A DNA stretch of 64,000 bases from Auanema rhodensis (taxonomy: Eukaryota; Nematoda; Chromadorea; Rhabditida; Rhabditidae), in assembly GCA_964057225.1 (NCBI GenBank), contig OZ059898.1:11222001-11286000 (forward strand), written 5' to 3'. Below are positions 37,444-46,990 of this stretch, piece after piece (position 1 is the stretch's first letter; each line of letters starts with the position of its first letter). Below the pieces are notes generated by a model. It was not told where the DNA came from. It saw nothing but the letters and a program-made list of their open reading frames with translations, and searched no databases. The position numbers were made by a program, and so were the translations under genes.

Positions 37444-37622
37444 TCAATATTCTTGTTATAAGATTATGTTCTTTCTTGGAATTGTTGATATGATATCTTC
37501 TTTTCTGAATAATACTATATTAGGTATATTAAACAGTTCTTATATATTTCTCATATATTCAACAGATTTTAATTTTTTCTTGAAATTTATAGCAGGTTGT
37601 TTCTATTTTGGAATTTCATTTT
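37444..37622 (+). pseudogene. inverted partial copy of SRT copy B exon block
   Basis: The + strand here reads the same as the reverse strand of 36300-36478 for about 179 bp, including one exon, a complete intron and part of the next exon. I found no difference in the overlap. The frame stays open across the copied intron (SCYKIMFFLGIVDM...), so it looks like an ORF, but it lacks start, remaining helices and flanking splice sites. Confidence 0.9.
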
Positions 37623-37759
37623 TTGTGTGTTTATATATAAATCTTCAACGTTTTGTGAATATTTAAATTATTATTAACAAATATTTTTTGTTCGTTGAAT
37701 ATAAATAAAAAATGTTTATTCATTATGTTAACTATAATGGAATGAAGAATGTTCTATGT

Positions 37760-39173
37760 TTATGACTGTGTATCAAGAAACTGTCCGGCAGATCCAATAG
37801 TGCTACCATCAATTGCCTTTTTCCAAACTTCCTAAACGTTTTTCAATATTATTTATTTATTTACTCAATATATCTTACAGCTCCAATTATTTTATTTATT
37901 TTATTTTGCACTCCATGACGTATTGTTTGATTCATGGAAATATAAATAATGGCTGGAAATCCTGTATTTATTTGATATGATCCCATTAGGAATATAGGAA
38001 TTTCTTGTGGAACAGTGATATAAGAAAAGAATACATAGAATAATGCAGAACATAAATTCATTCCAGACAAAACTAAGGTTTGAGCAAAAACCTGAAAAGA
38101 TCATATTTCCTTTTTACCTCAATTAAAGGAAACAATCGCACCTGCTGTTGGAACCGTTTGTTTGAGTTTTTCAAATTTTCGACGCTTTTTAGTTTTATAT
38201 AGACAATTAGCCAATAAAGAATATAAAATAAAGTTGTCAAGATAACAACAATACAATTATTAAACATTGTAAAATAGTCTATATACTAAATATCAGTTAT
38301 GTTATGTTAAAAAAATAGTTTAAAATTTTTCTGACCAATGATTTATCTTGCAAATTCAAAGGATCAATCACGCTACAGCCTAAAGTGTTGGAAAATATTG
38401 GTGCTTTGCAAAATATAGCAAAGAAGGCCCCATAAAAACATCCAATAGTCATTATTATGTATATTCTGTTGTTCGAGAAGAAAAAGTTGAACACTTTTCG
38501 ACTTAAAACACGGCAAATTGAAATAGTGTTAAAGCTATCACCTCATTTTAGAAACTTCCAACAATCGGTCAAATGAGAGAAGAAGGCACAAAAAACAGGT
38601 ATTTCCCCAAGCAACTAAAATTGAACTATTTGAATATCAATAGTTTCAAATTGAGAATTGAAAAAAAAATAGATTAACTTACAAATGTGCAAACATCCAG
38701 CTAGATAAAGAAAATTAGGATAATCACAAAATGAGATTCCATAATAGAAACAACCTGCTATAAACTTATTTTTGAATATATGTTCAAAATTTTAAGAAAA
38801 TCACAAATTATAACACCATTAACAAAAGCAGATATCATATCAACAATTCCAAGGAAGAACATAATTTTATAACAAGAATATCGGAAGATGTGCTTTTGAG
38901 TCATGACAGATAAGCATAGAACGTAGAGAACCTGGAATTTCAATGCGTTACAGCTTTAGAATCATGTAATCAATGCTACTTCTACAACTATACTGTACGA
39001 AAAGCTGATTATTCCCCATGTAGGACGACGAATTGAGTGACTGATATTGACATCTCTCTCACTCATCGCACTAAATTTTCTTTTTTTTTGTTTCTCAAAT
39101 ACAAAAAAAGGATTTACCTGCAGTTATACAGTGGATTAGCTTCCAACGAACCGTAATAGAACATCTCAATCAT
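37760..39173 (-). CDS. SRT-class serpentine chemoreceptor (copy C)
   Basis: Starts MIEMFYYGSLEANPLYNC at 39173. Class features follow: IRRP, VLYVLCLSVMTQKHIF, SCYKIMFFLGIVDM, FCDYPNFLY, WGNTCFLCLLLSFDRLL, a helix with LVLSGMNLCSALFYVFF and GFPAIIYISMNQTIRHGV. The last exon (EVWKKAIDGSTIGSAG...) ends in DTQS at 37760. Traced exons are open. It shares its 5' region with copy B and its helix-2 block wording with copy A, so the three copies are mosaics of one another. Expected role: chemosensory G-protein-coupled receptor. Confidence 0.8.
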
Positions 39174-39358
39174 TGCAAATAGCTTTAGAAAAATGTTTTG
39201 GACTTTTAATTCTCACTTATTATATACCATGCTTACTATAATTAACTATTCTATAATATATCTTAACACTTATTGTATAGTACACAGAAAGTTCAGTTTA
39301 TAAATTTGTAAAACCATATATTAATTTATTATTTATTATATTTTTACAGGTTGTATAT
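38923..39358. repeat. direct duplication unit, copy 2 (SRT 5' region)
   Basis: Partner of 36521-36951. It covers exons 1-2 of SRT copy C and upstream DNA to the shared breakpoint after ttacaggttgtata. Confidence 0.9.
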
Positions 39359-40020
39359 TTCATTCTCCTATTTTAAACTTGTTTATTAAGTTAATTCAAT
39401 ATTATGTAGATTTTATAATATAACGACGTACATAAGATATTCTTTTCAAATTTTAATTCAGACACTAAAACCAACTCTAACATCATAGAAAGAACATTTC
39501 TGGTAATATAAAGTAGTATTTATGTGCGTTCAATGACAATCTTGTAGCTTCATTGATATCACTGTATCTTGCGTTCTGTAGAACGAAAGAGTAAGTGTTC
39601 TTCGAGAAGAGACCAGATATAATAGAATATTGTACTTTTGAAATCATAACATTTAAAGTTTGTTTAATCATTCAATCAGCATTATTTCATTGAATAGCAG
39701 AAAATTGAAGCTTGTTATATAAATATTTGGTTGTATTATTTTCATTGGTACATACATGTATGCTAATTTGAATATGTCGATTTCTATTCAAATAAGAATA
39801 AATCAACTTGAAATAAATAAAAAAAATAAAAAATTATTAAATAATCTTTATTATATTAAAATATTTTATAATTTTAAACAATATAATACATTAAAATATA
39901 AATTAAAACTTTTCTTTTATAAAATTATGTTCATTTCTTGTAATTTCCAAATCATGAACAGCCGATTTTTGTTTTTGAAATTTTTAAAATTTCACGTAAA
40001 CGTGGTTTATGTCGTCTGAG
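39359..40020. other. very AT-rich intergenic region
   Basis: About 660 bp, extremely AT-rich (long TAATATATAAA-type runs around 39810-39930). No gene seen. Confidence 0.5.
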
Positions 40021-40030
40021 CGTCAAGGGG

Positions 40031-40058
40031 TATATAAGCAAATTGTTTTCAGTTGACA
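40031..40058 (+). promoter_or_regulatory. TATA box with initiator
   Basis: TATATAAG at 40031-40038 is followed by TCAGT at 40049 and a second CAGTC at 40057, the right distance for a Pol II start. A palindromic CACGTAAACGTG lies just upstream near 39992. The DNA changes abruptly from very AT-rich to about half GC right after it. Confidence 0.6.
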
Positions 40059-41400
40059 GTCATTCGTCCGACTGTAGCCGTCCGAATAGGTCGACAGCTC
40101 CTGGGCTTTTCAGACTCTGAAGTCTTTTGCCAGCTCTGAAGTACTGCGTGGAAAACAAAAGGTAATTTCTTATTTAGCTAAAACATTTGATATATAAGCT
40201 TGTTCAATCAATTTTTAATCTTGAAATTTACAGAACTTGGAAATGTCTAACATGCTACGCGTCTTCAGCTCTTTTCCGCCACGGATTGCCTGGACCACGG
40301 ACTTTCCGAACTACGTATATCCTGAACCATGGACCTTCTCTCTCTTCGTATTTCTGATTACTAGGTAAGAATTTGAAATAATAATCTATTGGTAATCTTG
40401 AAATTTATAGAACTTGGCAATGTCTATCACGTCATGGTTCATTGGCTACCTCCAACCACGGATCTTTTCCTTGGCTTCTCCTCGGCTCTTCGGTTTTTCC
40501 AGGTCCCTTCGGCTGCTCGGTTCTTACTTGGTTATTCCTCGGTTCTTCCTCGGCTTTTCGGTTTCACCTCAACTCTTCAACTTCTGCTCGGTTCCTGGTT
40601 GGTTCCTGCTCGGTTCTTCCTCGACTCTTCGGTTCCTTCATGGTTCTTTGAGTTTTGTGTTCGTCCTCGACTCCTCGGCTCTTCCTAGACTCATTGGCTC
40701 CTCCTCAGTGTTTCCTCGGCTCTTCCATTTCTCCTCGATTCTTCTGTTTCTCCTAGGTTCTTCCTCGGCTCTTCGGTTTCTCCTCGACTCTTCGACTCCT
40801 GCTCGGTTCCTGCTTGGTTCCTGCTCGGTTCTTCCTCACCTCTTCGGTTTCTCCTCGACACTTCGACTCCTGCTCGATTCTTCGGTTCCTCCTAGGTTCT
40901 TCCTCGGCTTTTTGGTTTCTCCTTGACTCTTCTGTTCCTCCTAGGTTCTTCCTCGGCTCTTCGGTTTCTCTTCGCCTCCTGCTCGGTTCCTGCTTGGTTC
41001 CTGCTCGGTTCTTCCTCGCCTTTTCGGTTTCTCCTCGACTCTTCGACTCCTGCTCGATTCTTCGGTTCCTTCTAGGTTCTTCCTCGGCTCTTCGGTTTCT
41101 CCTTGACTCTTCTGTTCCTCCTAGGTTCTTCCTCGGCTCTTCGGTTTCTCCTCGACTCTTCGACTCCTGCTCGGTTCCTGCTTGGTTCCTGCTCCGTTCT
41201 TCCTCGACTCTTCGTTTTTTCCTCGACTGATTCTTTCTTGGGTCTTGTGTTCCTCCTAGTCTCCTCGATTTTTGCTCGGATTCTTCTCGACTCTTCGGCT
41301 TTCGGTTTCTGCTCGGTTCTTCGGTACCTGCTCGGTTCTTCGTTCTTCTGTTCATCCTCAGTTCCTTTTCGGGTCTTTTTCAGTTTTTTCTCGGCTTATC
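40051..41400 (+). other. spliced transcription unit running into the CT-rich minisatellite
   Basis: Candidate exons are 40051-40161 (donor gtaatt), 40234-40364 (acceptor tttacag, donor gtaaga) and from 40411 (acceptor tttatag) into the repeat. The acceptor plus exon start (aatcttgaaattta[c/t]agAACTTGG.AATGTCTA) occurs twice, at 40217-40249 and 40394-40426, so an intron-exon junction has been duplicated. From the ATG at 40243 (MSNMLRVFSS...) a frame runs through the second splice and into the repeat to a stop near 40651. The predicted protein is Ser/Leu/Phe/Arg-rich and resembles nothing I know. A long non-coding RNA or a retroelement end (LTR with R region) are alternatives. Confidence 0.4.
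40455..41400. repeat. CT-rich minisatellite with higher-order structure
   Basis: Almost 950 bp built from degenerate short units of the type CTCGGTTCTTC / CTCGACTCTTCGG / CTCCTAGGTTCTTC. The pyrimidines are nearly all on the + strand. Landmark GCTCGGTTCCTGCTTGG recurs at about 40801, 40981 and 41169, giving a higher-order period of roughly 180-188 bp. It is far richer in GC than its flanks. All + frames and one reverse frame stay open for long distances (reverse frame: Glu/Arg/Lys-rich) because the units avoid stop codons. Confidence 0.9.
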
Positions 41401-41990
41401 ATTTTAAAGCATAAAGCATAAAAATATGATATATGGATAATAAAAACATTGTTGAAAATCAAATTATATTGCAAATCGCAATATTCTTCCCAAAAATCAT
41501 AAACAGTTTAATTGAATATTATCTATTGATACTATAATTTATATAATTGATTAACTTACAAATGTGCAAGTCACCAATTATATTAAGAAAATTAGCATAA
41601 TCACAAGATGAGATTCCATAATAGAAACAACCTGCTACGTAATAGAACATCTCAATCTTTCTTCATGTTGGAGGATGTATTGATATTCTTAAAGAAGTTG
41701 CTATAAACCTAGAAGTGCAGATGAATAAAACATTTTTAAAGCAATTTTAGTATATAATGATTGATTAATAGCGTTATGACTTTAATTAAACTGAAAAAAA
41801 CTAAAATCTATTAACAACTGATATTCATTGTCTACAAACACAAGATACGTATCATCAATAGGCGAGAAAAAACAAAATTTTGAAGAGATATTTTTAGATC
41901 TTCAACTGAGAACACAATGTATATTTCTATTGCATAATTAATTATACAATAAAACAATTTAGAAGAAAATATTTAAAGAAATTTTTAATT
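41401..41990. other. AT-rich intergenic region with SRT fragment
   Basis: 3' flank of the protease gene and of the repeat unit. Apart from the SRT fragment listed next, no feature is recognised. Confidence 0.5.
41549..41660 (-). pseudogene. SRT gene fragment with internal deletion
   Basis: 41549-41635 matches 38671-38757 of SRT copy C (gattaacttacaaatgtgca ... aaacaacctgct) with several mismatches. It is fused directly to cgtaatagaacatctcaatc, which belongs to exon 1 some 400 bp further on in copy C (39151-39170). A deleted, decayed copy. Confidence 0.8.
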
Positions 41991-43980
41991 CTATGCTAAA
42001 ATTCCAATTGGTTCATCTTCGATACCGCAAGCATTAACTCCACGTCTAAATTTCACATATCCATGCTGGTCTCCTCCCCAAGTATCACCCCAAGAATTTT
42101 TAACAATCCAGTATGGTTCATATTTTTCGGACTCTCCGTAACCAACGATGAGAAGAGCATGAAGCCCAATTACCTGAGATATTGAGTTAAACGAGTGAAT
42201 AAAACGAAAAAAGCACTTATACCTTGTTTTTGCAGTCGTCTTCATTTGGAGAAAAGACTCCGCCCTTATAACTTCTCATGTCTTGGGTAACCGAAATACC
42301 AATGTTAACTGGACCAAAGTTAACTAACCAGTCCATTATAGACTTCTCATCAGGATGAAGGAAATAGGCAGCCTAAATATCAAGTTTCATGTTTAAAAAA
42401 TAAGAGAGAACTTACTTCTATCTTAGTAACATTGTTACCGACATGACATCCATTCTGACGATGAGCTACGTATGGAAGATCAACAGCGTAAGCAAGACCA
42501 TTACGATGGATGTATCTGAAAATTAGATTATACTCAAATTGAATTTGAAAATCACAATCTACCTGAAAGCCTTATCTTCGTCTCCGCCATCACAAGCATT
42601 ATCTTCCAAGTCACAATCCAGAAGTGTCTGCTCAGAAAGGTTACGCTTCTCTCCATGAGCAATAGCGAAAGCTGCTTCTACGGTTGCTGTCGCAGCGAAA
42701 GCCCAGCATGATCCGCATTGTCCTAGAAAATATTCAATGATGTTTATAAAAGTACCTACAAGAAAAAAGTACCTTGAGCTTTGACAGGGGTGATAACATT
42801 CTTATCTCTCCAATCGAAATGGTCAGGAAGTGGTGCAGACCTTTCTCTAGTGGGAGGGTCAGAGCGAATAAAATCAGCTTCTTTGCGAAGTTTTTTGTAG
42901 AAATGTTTTGGAAGAAGAGTCTGAATACAAATTCTCATATACAATAAAATTCTCATTTAAAGTAATGGAATGGAAAAGCGAACCTTAGCGAATTCTTCGT
43001 CAGACCAGTCAGAAAACTCATTTTCTCCGTAAACTGCTCCATTTTTCTTTTCCTTGTTAAGCTGATCAACATCTATATGATAAGGTTATGTCTCTAAGAT
43101 TGAAAATATTAAATTCACATTTCATTGTCTTTTCATAATTTCGGAACCTATCCATTGAACGGTTGTCATTATCCTCACGTGAATATCTAAATTTAAAAAA
43201 TAACTAAGGTTTTTTGTATAAATCATGCGAACAGATGATTACAAGATAATAATATATTGAAAATTGATATAAAAACTCACTTTGACATAAAAGCAATGTA
43301 TCTGTCAACATATGGGAGGGAATCAGTGTCAATTTCTGGGTTATTAACATTAGATACGGAATCAATCTCTTCAACTTCTAACTGTCTTTTTCTAATATCC
43401 CTAAAATATTTATTTGTTATTATAATAAATATGGTTACGTTTTCTTATTTTTCTGTTTCTTGTTTTTAATCTTATGAATTGCTTTTTTTACTCGGCTTGG
43501 TCAGTTGAACATGATATACACAATTATATTTTCTTATCTTTCATTGAATCTGATAACGAATTTGAGAACTGATAACTAAAAAGTAGCGAAACGTTTAAGA
43601 AATTCTGTTTTGCCACCGACCAAAGCCCAAAGATTTTTTTTACACTGAAAAAAATTATAAAAAAACTCACGAATATTTGGCATAGACGAAGAAACTAAGA
43701 GAAACACAGAGAACAACAAGTAAAGGAGTGAAAGAAAAACGTCTGAAACATTAGTATTAATAAATTAAACCTTTTTTTAAAAAGTATACATTTTTCTCTT
43801 AGGTTTCTGCTCCTGAGGTTGTTCTACAGAATTCTCAATGAGAAAGACTGTGTCCTTGGGCTGTTGTGCCCTGCAATATAAGCTAATTAGTGGGAAAAAA
43901 TAAGTTTGAGTTAGGTTTCCAAACAAAAAAAAGATTTGAAAAGGAAAAACTTATGTTGAAACATACCTAATTGCAACCAT
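41991..43980 (-). CDS. papain-family cysteine protease with N-terminal membrane anchor
   Basis: A cathepsin L-like (C1A) protease. Starting with MVAI at 43980 (exon 1 only 14 nt) it has a short, charged N-terminus, then one hydrophobic segment ([18 protein letters not shown]) that acts as signal-anchor or uncleaved signal. A propeptide follows with YIAFMSKYSRE and [14 protein letters not shown] (the GNFD-type inhibitor region). The mature enzyme starts near [20 protein letters not shown]. Catalytic residues are all present: Gln and Cys in QCGSCWAF, His in [10 protein letters not shown], Asn in [14 protein letters not shown]; it ends EPIGILA. About nine introns, in phase where checked. Expected in lysosomes, secretory granules or on the membrane. 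The HALL..GYG histidine is preceded by Leu rather than the usual Asn. Confidence 0.9.
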
Positions 43981-44753
43981 TCTGTGCTATGAGACTGCAC
44001 AGGTTGACAATCAATAGATGAAATATTTAAAATCTTATCAGGAAAGTCGAAAAGAGAGCTGAGGAAGGGGTGGTGTTAGAGTCTAGAGGGACAAGTATTC
44101 AAACTTCACCCTCTGCGCCTCTGATTCTTCCACATTTCTTATCAAAAGATAAACGCAAAGTTCTGTATAATATTTCCCAGCTACAGCACGAGCAAGCAGC
44201 ATTATCTTTTTCAATTTGGTATCTACGTTTTTTCCATTATGAAGTAGAAGTAAAATGTATAAAAATAAATAAATTTTATTAAAGCTCTGTGACACTCTAA
44301 GAGTATCAAATACAAATTTATGTACAGTAATTATATAAATTATATATATATTGTATATAGTAATATAAGTATTGAGATCATAAACCGGAGTAAGGCACTT
44401 CCAGGAAACTGTGAGTGAGAGAGAGAGAGAGAAAGAGAGGGAGAGAGAAAAAGAGAGAGAGAGAATGAGAGAAAGATTTTCTGGGTGTATTAGAAATAGT
44501 AAAAATTTTTTAAAGACGTTATACCCGTGTAATAAAACCAAAAATTTCAAATTCCTATGCGAATATAAGGATGTTTGTACAAGTATATGACAGCATAAAG
44601 TTAGCCTCAAAATTTGCTATGAAATTCTGAGACGAGCCACTTCTGATCCAGAAGTGAAATCACATATTAAGGGATGGTTAGTTTTCTGAGCGTTTCGAAA
44701 ACCTTACAAGTTGTCATTGCATAGTTAGATGGGGTGAGGAGAAATTTAGACAA
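43981..44753. other. intergenic region with a GA-rich microsatellite
   Basis: Upstream of the protease and downstream of the FN3 gene. It contains a (GA)n-type tract at about 44408-44476 and TATATA runs near 44340. No gene recognised. Confidence 0.6.
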
Positions 44754-46990
44754 TTAGGCATAGGAATCTGTCAATTTGGTTGACTTTTCAGATACACGAA
44801 CAGGGCATTTTTTGGATAAAGTACAACGAAGTAAGATAATAATGAAAAAAATAAGAGTGATACACAGAGCAATAAATACATATTCCCATTGGAAAAATGC
44901 AGAGATATGGGGCTTTTCAACTTGCACGTGAGTTTCACTAACAGCTTCACGTCCTAAGAGATCGTAGTTGATAACACGAATAACATATTCGCAGTTATCG
45001 CCTTCCAATTGAACTTGATTCTGTGTGCTTGCTGAGTTGGTATAGATGCTTTGTGGTTCGGTTTGGCATCCAGAGTTTTGGCTGGAGCTGAAGTATTCGA
45101 TCTGGTAGATGAGCACATTGTCAATATTAGAAGATGGTTTCCAGGAGATCAAAGCTGATCCGTTACTACGAACATCAACACGAAGATCGGAAACAGATTC
45201 TGGAGCTAAAAATAAAAAAATTAGAAATCAGTATCATATATTTAATCTCTTACCACAATTAAGGCTGCCTTTGCCGTGTACCTTGGAACATTCGAAAGAT
45301 CGGAATTTCGCGGTTAATGGACGGCTCGCTACTGGCTCTTGTCCATCACGAGTTAATGGCAAAGCAGACACAGATACACTGTATTGACTGTCGAACTCCA
45401 AGTGAGTTATGAGAATGGATACAGAGGTATCAAGGACAATTTCCTGACTCAGTTGATGAGTGCTGTTGGCATACTCAAGACGATGACGACAGCTATCGTA
45501 AGAGGTACGTGGCCAGTGAAGATTAGCAGCAACACCTTGCTCAGAGTTGTATCCATTCTTCACAGTTAATGGTCCTCCTGAAAAAATTATTAATAAAATA
45601 AGATCAAATTAGACATTATGGGTACTTACCAGGAGATTTGATAGCTGGTGAAGCACTGATTTCAGCCCATTGGCTAGTTACTGTTTCTCCTAGACGACCA
45701 TTGGACCCAACAACAGTTATCATGAAGCGGTATTGAACACCGGGAATTAGTCCTTCAACAGCAAATTTGGTTTTGGATTCAATTGAAGCTGTTATCCATT
45801 GGCTTTCATCGTAGAATCCCATAGCATAAGTACGTTGTTTCCATTGAACAATATAACGTACGGCTCCACTTGGTCGAATTAATCTAAGACCAATAAGTCC
45901 TGTAAAGTGAATTTATGAAGAATGGAAGCTAAAAAATAGGACAATTACCTTCGGCGGAGTCTTCGATTTCGTCATTTACAGAAGGATTCTGGCAGAGAAG
46001 TTCAACAGATTGAATTGGAGATGTTCCAACTTTAGCTGAATCAGCGGAGCTTTCAGTCCAAAATTTAGATCCTTCAAGCATAGCAGATTTGGTGGATCGA
46101 GTAACTTTTTTGTGTGAACGACGATGTTGTTGACAACCGTATTCGCACATTTTTCCTTCATCTGATTGAATCTCGATGTATTCTTCGATAGTTCCATCCA
46201 AAAGTAGTCGCCTAGATGCTACTCCATACTGAAAACAAGACTATTAGTAATTGATACTTTACATGATATATATAAGATATTATGAATTATTAGTTTAATA
46301 ATGAAATAAATATTCAAAGAATGTTGTCATTCTATGTCGGTGAGCAGATGCTAAAACGCTAGTTTAGTTAGCGAACTGCTCAGATGAACATCAACAAATG
46401 CCATATTTGGATTTGAAAAGTGCCGAAGTAAACAGAAATTCGACACCTATAGGAAGGCCTATGTTCATTTTTCTTTCAAATAACCTTGGCCACTCTTGTT
46501 ATGAGCTTAATCCCTTCATTAGCCTTCACAGCATATGGAGAGATCAAAACATAGCACAGGGTTAGCTTAAACCGAGAGATATCCGACGGTAGTCTGCTGC
46601 TAGCAGATATAAGCCTGTCCGCTTCGTTAACCGGTTGCACAGAGCTACTCTAAGCGGAAAGCAAATGGTCAGATGCCTAATCAGCAGTCAGTTGTCCTCT
46701 TAGAGCTAATCTGACTCGATTTTTCACATACTTATAAATGACACGGTTGCTCGTTAGCTATTTAGAGCTAATCAACAAGAAAATATTTGAAGAATTCATC
46801 AAAAACGAAATTTGGAAAATAAGTGTTACAAGAACTAAAGTCTCAATTAAAAATAACAAACCTTTTCAGCACATTTGGCTTGACATTGTGCCAAACGGAA
46901 GTAGTGAGCATAATCAATCTGGATATAAGGAAGTACAGTGAAAGACAATGTGGCAATTGGTAAGAAGGCAAACACCAGTAGATTCACCAT
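44754..46990 (-). CDS. type I membrane protein with fibronectin type III domains
   Basis: Five exons (46990-46862, 46228-45949, 45899-45630, 45577-45254, 45205-44754) give 484 residues in one frame. A signal peptide (MVNLLVFAFLPIATLSFT) is followed by a short cysteine-containing region (AQCQAKCAEK, MCEYGCQQHRR). About three fibronectin type III domains follow, recognisable from Y.V.W..., LE(F/Y)D..Y.V.V.A and ISWKP..N...Y.IEY. A membrane helix (YVFIALCITLIFFIIILL) and a 30-residue basic tail ending LTDSYA close it. The N-terminal cysteines plus FN3 array faintly recall anosmin/KAL-1, but no WAP motif is seen, so I leave it unnamed. The start is preceded by atttgcagAAC, an acceptor that implies a 5' UTR exon or trans-splicing. 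Intron 1 is unusually long and may hold another exon. Confidence 0.85.
46485..46649 (-). other. candidate in-frame cassette exon inside intron 1 of the FN3 gene
   Basis: A 165-nt block (55 codons) lies in a GC-richer patch of the 630-bp intron. It has a good acceptor (gctttccgcttag at 46650) and donor (AAG/gttatt at 46484). It is open in the phase needed: both ends are phase 0, like the flanking exons, so inclusion would add 55 residues (starting SSSVQPVNEADRL) between the signal-peptide exon and the next. A second reverse frame is also open over 42 codons here, which weakens the case. The patch also contains a nested hairpin near 46341-46384. Confidence 0.4.

Noticed and set aside
37409-37666. 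Hydrophobic + strand ORF of 85 codons
   Set aside because: It is the inverted partial copy of SRT copy B, including an untranslated intron, and lacks the rest of the receptor.
40753-41355. Reverse-strand 200-codon Glu/Arg-rich ORF
   Set aside because: It is produced by the minisatellite, whose units lack stop codons in several frames; there is no splice or promoter support on that strand.
44083-44610. Reverse-strand ORF of 175 codons
   Set aside because: It runs through a (GA)n microsatellite and AT-rich DNA; it is Ser/Leu-repeat coding with no domain.
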